Notes: generated by a model not told the origin, from the letters alone. A DNA stretch of 64,000 bases from Sweltsa coloradensis (GCA_024449915.1 JAMZAV010000630.1:186001-250000); one strand, 5' to 3'. Shown: positions 32,435-44,700, counted from the stretch's first letter. Made by a program: numbers and translations.

Positions 32435-32483
32435 GACACATGGCTCGCTCACTTGTCTTACAACGACTTAATCGTTTTCTTAG
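32435..32483 (+). mobile_element. Helitron-like 3' end, second family
   Basis: AACGACTTAATCGTT hairpin, then TTCTTAG and T32484. Preceded by CCCGGGTACTCGACACATGG, the same sequence that precedes the end at 39923. The 5' part may extend back to about 32207, which shares GTAAGGCCATAATGC with 39770. Confidence 0.45.
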
Positions 32484-32535
32484 TATAATCCGGTGTGGTC
32501 ACAGGCCCTTGCTGAACAGAAAAACACCATTATTT

Positions 32536-32600
32536 ACTACAATTCAGAAATTAAAAAAGTCCCCCCCAACCAGGAACCGAACCAAATCGAGGAAAGAAAA
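32536..32600 (-). repeat. tRNA-SINE family 2, fragment
   Basis: ACTACAATTCAGAAATTAAA, then a degraded tRNA-like head (CCAACCAGGAACCGAACC). Related to the units of the 52010-53706 array. Confidence 0.55.
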
Positions 32601-32739
32601 AACACCTTGCTAAGGGAAACGGCCAGTGTTCATCTCTATCATAAATGCTGTCTAAACCTATATAGAAAATAGCAGTTTATTTGGTTTCAGCTTTCAGGGC
32701 ACGTCAACCGTCAGGTTATGCCGATACGTTACTCTAGTC

Positions 32740-33243
32740 CAGTGGTTCCCAACCAGGGTGCCGCAAAATTCTTGTACATAAGTTAAAACAAGTACCGTAC
32801 CTAGTTTATGAAATATTAAAAATATAGTTAATAAAGAATTTTAAACACAAAAAAAATATACTTATCGACTCAATACAACAGTTTTAGTACAAATTGGGCG
32901 ATAGTGAATCGACTGAAGTGGATATAAATCAGTTAAAAGCACTAGCAGTGAAGAAATCTGTGAAAACATGGCTGTATAAAAGCTACTTAGCTATGAGATT
33001 TACATGGTACGGCGATAAAGAAAGGTCTAGTCCCGAATGCATTGTCTGTGTTGAAAAATGAGCAAATCAAGCTAAGTTCCTAGCAAATTGAAACAACATA
33101 AACAAACACATATTTAAAAAAAAACTATTGTTTACCAGACAAGACATGCTATATTACTACAGTACTTGGTTGAAGGGGTTGCCGCAAAATTATGAAATGT
33201 TGTAATGGGGTGCCTTGAGTTGAAAAAGGTTGGGAAACAACGG
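32740..33243. mobile_element. Non-autonomous hAT element, CAGTGGTTCCCAACC type
   Basis: A perfect 8-bp duplication CTCTAGTC (32732-32739, 33244-33251). The left end CAGTGGTTCCCAACC and the right end GGTTGGGAAACAACGG (expected CCACTG, two bases changed) resemble the ends of Charlie-like hAT elements in many animals. 504 bp with no transposase. Confidence 0.85.
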
Positions 33244-33251
33244 CTCTAGTC

Positions 33252-34073
33252 CAAGGGATGTTTTGCAGAGCTTGTCTCTAGTTTTGAATAGTAAAATAAT
33301 GTCTACTTACCAGCTGATGTTTACGAGATGGCCTCTTTTCTTTTCTCGCCTTGTGGAAATGGCAGAGGAAAGCCCCGGGCCAAATTTTGTACAAAGTTAG
33401 TAGGGGAGCCACTGAAGAAAACAACCTGCTATATTAATTTGATGGATAACTATAATTAAACAATCTAAGGCCCGGTTCCCAATCATCGTAAGAGATTGTT
33501 TGTTATAAGAAATCTGATATTCTGATTGGTTACTTACTTAATTCATGTATTCTTGGCCAGTCCGGAATAATGAAGTTACTCCTTTTGATTGGTCGGTCGT
33601 AAGGATTATTGACATGTGATTCGTCCTTCGTAAGAATTTTGTTGTTATGCTCTTATAGCCTAACAATTTCTTATGACTTAAACAAAAACTATTTAACACG
33701 TAATTCCTATTCCCTTATTAGACAAGGGAGTGCAGCGACTGAGACTTACAAATCAAGTCAAACGGCGCATTTTCTGTGACTGTGTGTGTGTGTGTGAGGA
33801 CATAAAAATCAGGCGATAATCAATCAAGTTGTTTAATTATAATTTGAAAATCTAGGCATGGGTCACATCTTACTCACTTGAATTATTAAGCTTGCCAATT
33901 CAATTTCAAACATCAAAATATTCAGCCCATAATATTAACACTTAGAAAATTGTGGTGCTCATTCACACATTCACAACTCATTACTCATTAGTAATTTATT
34001 TATCATTATATCATTATGATTTGGTACACCTTGGTCACGGCTATGTGAGTCGCCTGACATTCAAAACATTGTG
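33252..34073. other. No gene seen
   Basis: Contains a short (GT)n near 33780. Nothing else is assignable. Confidence 0.4.
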
Positions 34074-34508
34074 TAGTTCGTTGGTCTTGTGGTTAGCGTC
34101 TCTGCTTCCAACGCAGAAGGTCTAGGGTTCGATTCCCTCTCAAGTCAGAAGATTTTTTACTTCTGAGTTGGACTTGAGTCAATCAGTTCTTGTACTAGGA
34201 ATTTGTAAACAGTGACTTTGGAGCCGTCCTAGCAACGAGGCACATACTAATAAATTTAAAGTTGTTCTGAATCGGCCTTGTTGATTCTGGCGTTGATCCG
34301 CGGGTGTTCGCACTGTCCATAACACTGATTGCTATATTTCCTATTAAAAAATATTGATCTTTGGTTGGTTATCGCTCACTCGTCGATTGCGTTGGGGCCT
34401 ACAGGGTTGGCTCGGTCACTTTGGTTTACTGTCCCCCACTGAAAATCAGTTATATAACTGAGTGGGTAGACTCTAAATACGAATTTATTTATTTACTTAT
34501 TTACTATT
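34074..34508 (+). repeat. tRNA-SINE family 1, full length
   Basis: Head GTTGGTCTTGTGGTTAGCG with B box GGTTCGATTCC, central TTTGTAAACAGTGACTTTGG and CTAGCAACGAGGCACATA, link GTTGATTCTGGCGTTGATCC, tail GGTTGGCTCGGTCACTTTGG and CTCTAAATACGAATTTATTT ending in (TTTA)n. It directly abuts the LINE copy at 34510. Probably mobilised by a LINE; the partner is not identified. Confidence 0.9.
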
Positions 34509-34509
34509 T

Positions 34510-35755
34510 ACTTACTTATTAATGAAGGGGAGATGGCAAAATGGGAAAGAAATGCACATTGTGTTTTTGGATCTGGAGAAGGCATACAATCGCCTACCTA
34601 GAGAGAAAGTATGGGAGTGTCTGGAGATAAAAGGAGAGGGAAGAGGTTTAATAGACAGGATACAAAGTACATATCAAAGGAGTGAAAGTTGCGTACAGAC
34701 AGATATGGGTAGGTCAGAATGGTTCCAAGTAAATGAGGGCTTGCGACAAGGTAGTGTGTTATCTCCAACACTCTTTACTGTTGTAATGGATGAAATTATA
34801 AGAAGAGTGGAACCAAATACAGATGGAAGGGACACAAGAACCTTAGTGTTTGCGGACGATGTGTTGATTTGGGGTGAGAGTACCAGAGAAGTGCAGGAGA
34901 AGGTGGACAGATGGAATGAAGTTACTACAGAGTTTGGTCTAAAAATCAATCAGAAAAAGAGTGAATGTTTGCGTATGCAAAAGAAGACAAAGGGCAGGCC
35001 TAGAGACCAGGAAAATATTGTACTACGTGGAGAAGTCTTAGAAGAAAAAGAAGAATTTAAATATTTGGGAAGTATATTGACAAAAGATGCAAAAGTGTGT
35101 AGGGAAGTGTCATCTAGAGTGCAAAAAGCAGAAGGGTTTTACCAATTGGTGAGAAAGTTACTATGGAATGAGTTGTTTCCACAAAAATGTAAAATTTTGC
35201 TGTATAAGGCATATTTTGTACCTATACTAACATATGGGGCAGTAACATGGGCAGTGGGAACAAAAGAAGAGAGTCAGCTGGAAGCAGCAGAAATGAAGTT
35301 TTTAAGAAGTATCAAGGGAGTTACAAAGATGGACAAGATAAGAAGTAATGAAATAAGGAAAGAACTGGGACTGGAGAGATTGAAGTTTAAGCTAGGAAGA
35401 GAACGTCTAAGATGGTTTGGACATATGAAAAGGATGGGAAGAGATAGGATTCCAAGACGAGAATTTGAAGCGGCAGAGGAGGGGAAAAGAAGAGTAGGAA
35501 GGCCAAGAGAGAAATGGGAAAGATTAATTCAAGAAGACGTTGGAAAACGGGATGAAGTGTGGGAGCATGTGGCAAGAGTAAAGCTGTGGGAGGACAGAAG
35601 AGAGTGGAGTAAATTGGTGGAGAGGAAGGAGTTAGAGGATGTGGAAGAAACACTGAGTCTGGCAAGCTTAGTATCTACAGTTTCATGCCCTAGATAATGG
35701 TGAAAAACCACCACTCAACCCGACATAGTTGGAACTGAGTTATGATGATTATTAT
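34510..35755 (+). mobile_element. RTE-like LINE, 5'-truncated, 391-residue open frame
   Basis: One uninterrupted frame (34522-35697) holds the second half of a reverse transcriptase: MHIVFLDLEKAYNRLPREKV, EGLRQGSVLSPTLF and TLVFADDVLIWGES, with the catalytic FADD. The C-terminal region follows (MKFLRSIKG, RWFGHMKRM, GRPREKWERLIQED). The earlier RT blocks and endonuclease are missing, so the start is a truncation point at the SINE tail. The 3' end is ATGATTATTATTAC. An open frame this long suggests the youngest LINE in the window. Confidence 0.85.
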
Positions 35756-36176
35756 TACTTACGTAATTATAATAGATAAAAATGATCAGCAAAATGCCAT
35801 TGTCTTTAAATTAAATGTTACACATTTTCAGCGTAGGCCTAGTTTCAATTTATTATTTGTTGTAGGTTTAAATCGTAACGGATTTTGCTGAAAATGTTAA
35901 CAGCATCCACAAAAGTGGTCCCAGATGTTTGTTTTAAATTTCAGCACAATATATTCAGCAGTTTGGTTTTAATTTTTGGCATACACATACTTAGAAACAG
36001 AAATTGTTCCATTTTGAGTCGAGTTGTACGACTCCGTCACTTTGCTCCCCCGTCGAAAAAAACATCATCACGGCCTTCCACATGTAATTCCAGAACTGAT
36101 TCTTTATATTTGAAGTTCAAGTATGGTAATGTACTAAGCTGGTTGTAAATGGTAGGATTTCAGTTTCAAGTACAAC

Positions 36177-36605
36177 ATGGCGAGAGCTCAGCGTCTGCCC
36201 AGTTTGCTCCGTACAGCACTACCGCCGCGTTCTTCAACACACTGGAGACTGAACTCTTCTCAATATCAAATTTTGGATGAAGAACAGTCAAGTTCTAATT
36301 TTGAACAAGATTTTGCTTCTAAACATGTCCATACATCATTCTTCCAAAAGATGTTGCTGGGAGTGGGATCAGCAGCTATCTCAATAATGAATCCTAGAAG
36401 AGCAGACATGATAGCAGTGATGGGAGAGACAGCTGGGGAAAGTGCAATAAAGTACATGCGTAATAAAATGGAGTCAAGTCCTGAAGGTCAAGAAATACTA
36501 AGAAAAAGGCCACGGATTAACTCGAGCACTGTAGAACTTGCAAAGCTTGCTCAGCTGCCTGAAGGAACATTTGGTAAATCATACAGCACTTTTCTAGAAG
36601 TGAAT
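36177..36605 (+). CDS. COQ4: COQ4 exon 1
   Basis: Start codon in ACAACATGG. Encodes the presequence and the first 143 residues through [14 protein letters not shown], with donor AAT|GTAAGA in phase 0. Confidence 0.93.
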
Positions 36606-39600
36606 GTAAGAACATTTTTGTAAAATAAATAAGCATACAATATTAATTAATCTACTGAATTAAGTACTTATTAACTTACTAGGGCCTACCCGTTTTGTAT
36701 TCTGCAGAAAGTGACGCCCGATTCTCGGCTAACTGTTCGGTTTGTTGACGATATTGATCTGGCTTACGTCATTCAAAGATACCGTGAAGTGCACGATCTA
36801 TTCCACACACTGCTTGATATGCCTACCAACATGCTGGGAGAAGTTACCGTCAAATGGGTTGAAGCACTCCAAACTCGATTACCAATGTGCATTGGTGGTG
36901 CGTTATTTGGGCCACTCCGTCTTGCTCCTAAGTAAGTTGTTTCTTATAATATTTTATGCTATTTTAGATTTCCCTAGAATTTCATCACATGATTTAGATA
37001 AATGCTTAACCAAATAGCATTTAGTTTCCTATGCTGTTACTGTAACTGATCACTCGCTGGGTTTCAGAAACCCCAGCCAAGTTTAGACCGCAATAACGAC
37101 ACTAAAAGCCCTAATGATTAGAGGGTTACAATTTCGCTAACAGATTTTATTATTTATTTATTTATTTATTTTATTTAAGCTGAGTCTTGAAACACGGTAG
37201 GGTCATTCTAATAAGTGAGGAAAGACATAAACTTAAAATCTGATGATATAAGACTCAAGTTCAATAATCCTGTGGAGTCAGGGCAACAAAATTTCAGTTG
37301 CCGATATTTAATCGGGTCCAAGTTATTAATGCTAGTGGCACACTGTCCTTCAGTGTGTAGGCCTCTGGTGGACGTACTTTGTTCTATTAATTATGTATGG
37401 GATACAGACAGAAACAATTAACACCAGCTTTTCCAAGACACTTGCAAATTAATCTCATATTTCCCCTTACACCCACAAGATCAAAACACAGCCGCTTGTC
37501 GTTGGACTTTATCTCAAGGTCAAACACCAAAGTGGAAAATATTTGTGAATGATTTGCATTAGGCTGATATTTAGTGAAACGTACATTTTGAAATGTTTTA
37601 ATGCAGATAGTAGTATTTGAGTTATTTAAAGATTAGTTGAATTAAACTCCGTCACTCGCAGCGGAATTCTTAACACATCCTCGCTGGGTTTGTCAAACCC
37701 CAAATTATTTTGGGCTGTAATTAGTGCAGAAGTATGTTTTGGATATTTCTGTCTGTGCTCATATGATTTGTGGAACTACTATGTAGGGGGGTTTGTACTG
37801 GGAGGACAGTGAAATAAAATGACAATGAACCTTTTTGCATGAAATATTATTTTATTGTATTTTTTAGATTTAAAAATGGACATTTTAAAATATTCAAAAA
37901 GGTGTCCAAATAATGCAATTTTAAGTTTTGTTTCACTTTTTAGTAATAAAGATGAACCAGTTAGTAAATTGCAAGAAGAATTTTTCCAAAATTCACAATT
38001 TTAAATTTAAGCCAAAATAGCATTGAGTTTCCCTATGCTGTTACTGTACGGTCACTGTCGCGTGGGTTTCAGAAACCCCAGCCAAGTTTAGACGCAATAT
38101 AACGACACTAAAAGCCCTAATGAATTAGGGTTACAAATTTCGCTAACAGATACGAGTGACTTGAAGGTATGAGAATCAGGTCCGTAAAACAGTCCGATGC
38201 AGAGAATAAGAGTCGAATGTAAGCCTGGGTTTTGCAGAGACCACTGAGTGACGTGAGGGTTAAACAAAATTGTGCAGCCTTATAGTATGGTATTGGTAGC
38301 ATGCTTTGTTATAGTCTAAAATCAGTCAATTATGAAATCTTGATGTTCAAAAACAGAAATGTGGCTCAAAATACCTAGAATTGAAATGATTGGATGCCTG
38401 GACCAGATTGGACTTTATTTAATGGATTTTTGAAAGGTTCGATTCGCGGTTTAAGTTTAGCGAATCTTAAATGTAAGAAGTTTGAGGTGCGCATCTAAAC
38501 CAAAATTTAAGGTTTGCACTTCGCACAACCCTTGATTATGCTTATCAATATTTTAGTCTCTATAGATCAGTGGCATATGCAGGAATCAATATATTTGTGG
38601 GGGTGCTGCCATGAATAGAATATAAAGCTGCAAAAGGTGCTACAATAGTGCCACAGAAAATTTGTTGAAAAATTCTTATTTTAGAAGTGGATTTATGTGT
38701 TTTAGAAGAAGTTAAGTTGCTTTGCTGAACGCTAGAAGAAAAGAGAAATGAATAGATTTAGTTAATTTGTTGTGTAGGGGGCTAAACCTAAAAGATTTTC
38801 AGATTATAATTAAAGATGGAATTTTGAGGGGACAAGCCCCCCTAGCACCCCCTGGATATGCCACTCATATAATTTGGAATTTGGTTTATTATTATGTAGT
38901 ACAATTCAGAAATTAAAAAATCCAATCTGACCGGAATTTGTTAATAGGCCTAATTTAATTAGACGAGAGAGCAAATCGACTGCCATTCAACATAAACGGA
39001 ACTTAGTCTGTTTTTAATTTGTCAGTGAGTGAGTTCGCTGCAGAACGGCGGAACAGATTGCGATGAAATTTGAAACAGACATCTGGTACAAGTATTTAGC
39101 TTGCAGTTAACATTTTGAGCAAAATCCGTTATGAATTGAACTCACAAGAAATAATAAATTGAAAAATAGGCTATATGTGTACGATTCAATTTAATGACAA
39201 TGGTTTTGTTCTTAAAGAAGTAATTTTTATCGAATCATGTCTGTCAGGCGGTGAGTGTATGCAGTGACTAAGGTGTATCAAATCTTGCACGCTCAAGGTT
39301 TCCCAAGATTTTGCTGGGAGATTGAGTAAACCTTCCAATCTTTAAATGTATTTCGTACTAGCTATGTTTTCCATGCATTTCAAAACATGTTCTATAATTT
39401 TTAATTCAATCCAGAAATTACAAAATCTAGCCCGACTGTTGTTTAAACCCGGGTCTCTAACATTCAGGGTAGGCCTATATTGTCCGTCTGTTTTGGGGAA
39501 TGGTCGTGGGGCTCGAAGCCTCTCCCTTGGTATTCTTTAGTCCCTGATGCGAAGCACCTATAACTAAAAATTAGATGTGTGCCAGAGTTGGGCCCCAGAG

Positions 39601-41127
39601 TTGGGCAGGGCCCAACTGGGGCCCTGCCCCAAGATGGGTTGGGCGCCTTAGCCAACTAGACTAGGAAAACACAAAAGCCGTTGTGAGACGAGTGAGCGAG
39701 TCATGTGTTGAGTACCCGGGAACATTTCCATTAAATTGATTGATTGTTAAGGGAGTGCCAACTGTAAGGCCATAATGCGCCACTCTAGCATATGATAGGC
39801 TAGGGAGGAAATACCCATGCTGACTTGATCCAGCCTTAGGTTGGTGGATGAAATGGAACGATCCCGGGTACTCAACACACACATGACTTGCTCACTCATC
39901 TAACGACTTTGACGTTTTCCTAGTATAATTTCTGGTCTCAACTAAATCTTGTAGTGTTGGCTAAACTTAAATGTTTGGGCTCAAAATAGCATAAATTACC
40001 ATAACAATTATTTGAGAATTTCTACCACAAATAGCTCAAACGTTTTTTAAAATATTTTTCAATGATTAGGCTTAACTTACAATCAATAATATCTGAACAA
40101 ATTTGTTGTGGAAAAAATTCTGCGGGAAAAAATGTTTTTTAGTACTTTTAGTACTTTACTTACTTTTAGTACTTTTACTACACTAGCCATCCTTTGGGAT
40201 TGAAGATTTGATAATTTTGATCCCTCCTCTGCAATTACCTACTTAAAAAAGAAATACTTTACAACATTACAACATGAGCATTTTGAAATGCACTGTTGAG
40301 GTGCCAATGCAGGCTGGCCATTCTAATGATAGTGATATAGTGCAAAGTGAAAATGCTCATTGAAGTAGTCCTAATTTAATGGCAGGGTATGCGCAGCCTG
40401 CTTTGAGTACTGGTTAAATCACTAGCCAGCGTTTTGATTGATGAAGTTCAAGGAGGCTAGAAATTAAGAAAATATGCCTCTGGAATAAATAATATAAGTT
40501 TATATTCCAAGCAAACCATAGTAAACAATATACAAAACATAACATAGCTCTCCTGTGCTACTATTGTGGCATAATATCCTTTATTATTAGGCAAACTCAC
40601 TTTAAAACAAAGGACTTGAGTCAGCCTACAATCTGCATATCAATCACTTGTAATAATCTCCGTTTCCACGGCAATTCCACAGAAATTGTACTCAGTACAA
40701 AACCAATGTGCAAATAATAATGTATAATGTATGCTAAACAAAATTATATTTTAAAATATATTTGGTGAAGTAGAGTAGGCTTATATAGTCGTTTCACAGT
40801 CCTCTATTTAGAAGAATATATTTGAGTTCATGTTCATCAATAAATTAGGTATAATATGTTACTGTAGGTCTACCTAGCCATCAGTGTTACATGTAGGGGG
40901 CTACCTATGTGCAGTTGTGCACGAAATTAAATTAATATAATTCAGTAATTATTTTGTATTTTAGACAACGGCATCTTTATGTGAAATACTACCTACCTTG
41001 GGCAATTCAGACTGGTGATTCTAGCAAATTTCTTATGAATGTATTTTATGAACAACGTTGGGAGCAGCCACTTGATGAACTCCGCCAAGAACTAAATATC
41101 AAACCGTTGGTGATACCAAGAAAATAA
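36177..41127 (+). CDS. COQ4: COQ4, ubiquinone biosynthesis scaffold
   Basis: Mitochondrial matrix-side protein of the coenzyme Q synthome. It organises the complex and acts on head-group carbon 1 of the precursor (family knowledge). Exons 36177-36605, 36708-36931 and 40965-41127 splice in frame to 271 residues; human COQ4 has 265. The N-terminus ([20 protein letters not shown]) is arginine- and serine-rich without acids, as in a mitochondrial presequence. The core has [37 protein letters not shown] and the zinc motif HDLFH(x11)E. The C-terminus [13 protein letters not shown]...[18 protein letters not shown] matches the family. Intron 2 is 4.0 kb and transposon-rich. It converges on CCNB1IP1. 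No lesion seen. Confidence 0.95.
36708..36931 (+). CDS. COQ4: COQ4 exon 2, HDxxH motif
   Basis: Acceptor CTGCAG, then [20 protein letters not shown] and [17 protein letters not shown], the conserved metal-binding motif. Donor TAA|GTAAGT leaves a split lysine codon. Confidence 0.95.
37018..38160 (+). repeat. Direct repeats of about 130 bp in COQ4 intron 2
   Basis: The blocks 37018-37145 and 38025-38155 are alike: CTATGCTGTTACTGTA, GGGTTTCAGAAACCCCAGCC, AACGACACTAAAAGCCCTAA and TTTCGCTAACAGAT. Each contains a CTGGGTTTCAGAAACCCCAG stem, and a third partial stem (CGCTGGGTTTGTCAAACCCC) lies at 37678. A (TTTA)n run follows the first block. Probably ends of one decayed element. Confidence 0.55.
38568..38866. 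mobile_element. MITE with CAGTGGCATATGCAGG ends
   Basis: Left CAGTGGCATATGCAGG and right (minus strand) AGTGGCATATCCAGGGGGTG are inverted and resemble the 23344-24042 element's CAGTGGCGGATCCAGGGGGT. Flanking 8-mers agree at only 5 of 8, so the target duplication is doubtful. It lies in COQ4 intron 2. Confidence 0.6.
39594..39640. repeat. GGGGCCCTGCCCC stem
   Basis: GGGCAGGGCCCAACTGGGGC and CCCTGCCCC form a GC-rich stem. A similar GGGGCCCTGCCCC sits at 47612, in different surroundings. Probably parts of dispersed elements. Confidence 0.45.
39661..39923. mobile_element. Element with two inverted Helitron-like ends, second family
   Basis: The left 63 bp (CTAGGAAAACACAAAAGCCG onward to GAGTACCCGGGAAC) is the near inverse of the right end, which finishes AACGACTTTGACGTT, TTCCTAG and T39924. 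Both outer edges show CTAG next to T on the proper strand. The middle shares GTAAGGCCATAATGC with 32220. It may be two head-to-head end fragments rather than one element. Confidence 0.5.
40965..41127 (+). CDS. COQ4: COQ4 exon 3
   Basis: Acceptor TTTTAG, then [40 protein letters not shown] and a TAA stop after VIPRK. Confidence 0.95.
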
Positions 41128-41480
41128 TATTTCATCAACTGGGTCCTATACACGGCCTATAATAGCACATGATGTCAGTGCACACAAATTATTTGATGTC
41201 TTAAAAGTCTGGCACTGTTTAAAAATGAGATTTCAACATTCAATTGTGCGGTCTTCGAGTTTGGCTATGGGTTACTCTCGGTCTCTTTGACGAGCTTCTT
41301 GCCGAGCTTTGACCTAAACCAACGGGTGTCACTGGTTTAAAGTTGAAATCTGAAAATGTACCATATAATATAGAAAACATTAATTATTCATGTTAAGTTT
41401 AAAGACCAGTTTGATTGTGAATTTTAAATATCTCTTAACACAAGCTAATATAAGCTACTGTAAATAATGTACAGTGTTAT

Positions 41481-41492
41481 TTTATTAATAAA
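41481..41492. terminator. Back-to-back poly(A) signals of COQ4 and CCNB1IP1
   Basis: TTTATTAATAAA is a perfect 12-bp palindrome: AATAAA on the plus strand 41487-41492 (COQ4) and AATAAA on the minus strand 41486-41481 (CCNB1IP1). It lies 360 bp past the COQ4 stop but only about 35 bp past the CCNB1IP1 stop. Use by both genes is inferred from position. Confidence 0.55.
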
Positions 41493-41520
41493 TGAAAACA
41501 ACATTGATTGGTAATAATTG

Positions 41521-41778
41521 TTAAAACTTGCGATTACCTTGCAACCCGTGGTTTGTGTCACACATGTTTTGATCATAATTTGATCGTGGCATCAGTAATG
41601 GGTTAGCCTTATTGATAGGTTGAGGGTGAATAAATGGGAATCCGGGTGGGTTGACCTTCTGATGGTAATAATTGTGATGAGAATTACAAACATCTTCATG
41701 CTGATTCTGTCTAGATTCCTCAATATTATTGCTAATACTTGCAGACAAGGTGTTCCGTCGCAATGTGTCGAATTGTTG
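41521..41778 (-). CDS. CCNB1IP1: CCNB1IP1 exon 4, C-terminal tail
   Basis: Acceptor TTATAG, then QQFDTLRRNTLSASISNNIE and a tail rich in Asn, His and Pro, stop TAA at 41521-41523. The tail is poorly conserved in the family, so this exon rests on frame and splice sites as much as on similarity. Confidence 0.82.
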   Translation of the reverse strand, partial: QQFDTLRRNTLSASISNNIEESRQNQHEDVCNSHHNYYHQKVNPPGFPFIHPQPINKANPLLMPRSNYDQNMCDTNHGLQGNRKF

Positions 41779-44700
41779 CTATAATTAGAAACATATACAT
41801 TTGGATCATAAAGGACATGTGATTACTAAAGATTTGTAGTATAGTCCCCTTTTAGACTTTACCTGAACTTTTTGAGCTTGGCGGGTTTTTGCGTTCAATC
41901 GTTCTTTTAACTCTTCATTAAGTTTGATCTGGGCATCAAGCTCAAGTTGGTTTTCTGAAATTAAATAGTAATAGCATAACATAACATCTAAATTTTAGAT
42001 TTGACAATGGACACTGTTACCAATACTTCATTTTGGTGTTATGCACTACATATACCCCAGTAGGCCCTACTCAATCCAAATTGACTCAAGTTGGTTAGAG
42101 TTCAATTCAGTTTTAGCCTCTTGATATAGGCCTACACACTTGAATCAAATTGAAGTCAATCCACTTTCCAAAGTAGATTGGCTTGAGGAAAGTGGATTGA
42201 AATTGCTTGATAATTGATATACAGTTGAATATGGATCAACACTGCCTTGGGGATTTAGATTTTAGTGATAACCATTATTAGGCAGGCGTTGTTTATTACA
42301 TATTTACAATGATATTTAACATCTATAGTAGTCTAGATCCGTGCACACAGTGAAAATAGCTGTGATATTAGCCCATCCGAAAATAAAACTTATGTACAGT
42401 ACAGTAATAATTTTAAATGCTGAGATACCTTTAAGCTTTTGTTCTTTGTGCACTAGAGTGTTTTGTATTTTGTGCACAACACTTTCATAATATTTTTCAA
42501 CTTCGGATAGTGAGTTTCGAACTTGTTTAGAGGAAGCTTCATGAAATAGTTGCTGTTGATATATTTGATAATTCCAAAATGTTAGAGATCGGCTCATTAT
42601 ATCTGCCGCAACATCTGGGCGAAGTCCAGCTAACACCATCTACAAGAAACAAAACTTAATTGGTTAGGTGGACAGAATGGTAATGTTTAAATTGGAAAGT
42701 AGTTACATTGAGACTCTAAGGCAGCTATAAAGGCAATACTGATTACCGAACAAATTGGCCGGGCAGATAACGAGATTAAAATGTGTTAACTGAAGATTCT
42801 GACGTTTATGCAGGTAGGAAACACATTTGTTTTGCAATGGGTTCCCTCCCACTGGGGTATAATCGGGAATGAAAAAGCAGACTTTTAGCAAACATGTAAA
42901 GCAAGAAAAAACAAACTGAAACATGTATGTATCTTATAGTTAGGGTTGCCACCCGTCCCGGATTTTCTGGGATTGTTTGGGATTACAATCCTTCGTCCCG
43001 GATCCTGGGTGTAACTTTCCGGGACACTAAATGTCCCGGAATTCGATATTTCATCATTTTTGCGGATTACACAAAAGCCATAAAATTTGATACATCATTA
43101 TCGTTTCAACAGATTGGTCTGTTTGTCACTTTTCCCGCCCCCCCCCCAAAAAAAAAAAAAAAAATCTCCAAGGCCACGCTAATGTGGCGATGTAATTAAG
43201 CTTGCTTATGTTCTGTAGGGTCGTCGGAGTTCGGAGTGGCGTGGAGGGGGGTGGTGGTTGGGGGGGGGGGGGGGCAGCGGTGCTCTGCCGTACTAAGCCA
43301 ACGATATTTGGAAACACGGGTTTCCCATTACCACGGCTCGGCTTAGGTCCTATTTTAAGGGTGATAACTATTACCACGAAAAAGTCTACGTATTTATTTA
43401 TTTAATTTGTATAACTTGTAAATTATAATATCCGACAATTAAATGAATGTTTACAATATTATCATATTGTTATGTTATTCACAAAAACGGCGGGAAGACG
43501 TGAAATTTTCTCAGCTATTTCTTTTCTAGTTCAATTCAATGACATTATTTTCTTTGTTATGTTGATACATATAAAATCCGATAACTGTTATGTATAAACC
43601 TACATATTCACTTCCTTAATTGTAATTTGTAATTTAAAATTTACGTCATAACATAATGTTCAAAATATCACGATATGTTATGCACAATAACGGTCCAAAG
43701 GCCTGAAATTTTACGAAATCTTGAAAATAACGAAATTACTTAATTATTGTCATAGATTTGTCTATGCCACATCTTAATTCTGTATGGTTAGTTACGATGC
43801 CGTTTACATTGATTTTTTTAATTCTTCAGGCATTGGATCATTATTTCATTATTATTATTAATATTATTATTATTATTATTTGCTTTCATGAGATATTACC
43901 TTTCCTACAGCCATTCCTTGTCCCGGTATTAACAAAAATGGTCTTATGTAAATCAATCCAGAAGTTTAAAAATCCATCGCAGCGTTTTTTTTCTTAATAT
44001 TTTAATTTCTGGATTGATTTCATAAAATTTATTACACCTACGGCAGTATTTCCCAATTAATGAAATTGAGAAAAATGGTCTATTTAGACTTTACATTTCA
44101 CTGTCATTTGAGATACAAAGTCGCCTTAAAAATGCGTTTTAGGCCATCAAATATACCTAATGTACTCAAAATTTTTTCGCCTTCGGCGAAAATGCCTCCG
44201 GCGCCTGGGGCTTCGCCCCAGACCCCAGCTGTACCACACAACCTCGTATTTTGTCCCAGATTGACCTCAATCAAAGGTGGCAACCCTACTTATAGTGCAA
44301 TAACATCATTTGTATTGGATATTGCTTTACCTCTCATATTTATGCAACTTGGCTAATCGAGACGAAGGGAGGGACGTAAGGGATGACGCGGGGGGACAAG
44401 GGGTGGACAGGCCTGTGCTGGTCAGAACCAGCCCCAAGCTATGGGGGCAGGGTTCCCCCACGTCGTGGTCGTCTCCGTCTGTGTCATCTGTCCGTGTTGT
44501 CTTTGTCGTCGCCGTCAGGGAGGTAGTCAAAGGGAAGGGGTTCCCCGACGATGACCCAGAGCTCGCCATTAGTTTCAGGGAGTGAAACTCCTCTATTCAC
44601 GGGCCAAACCGCGAGAAGGTGTCGAGTTGGAATTTGAAGGCCATCATCTCAAATCAGCTCACAACAGCAAAATAAAGTAAAGATGGAAAGAGGAGTTGCG

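Noticed and set aside
33465..33660. Possible element starting GGCCCGGTTCCCAATC
   Set aside because: No matching inverted end or target duplication was found.
36006..36148. Upstream open frame before COQ4
   Set aside because: It ends in TAA before the COQ4 ATG and has no conserved content. The COQ4 start at 36177 has a good presequence.
42163..42210. Inverted TCAATCCACTTTCC / GGAAAGTGGATTGA
   Set aside because: A short local hairpin in an intron with no second copy or target duplication; too little to call an element.
44327..44585. Two overlapping open frames on opposite strands in the GC-rich segment
   Set aside because: GC-rich DNA lacks stop codons by composition. Neither frame shows a family match or splice context.
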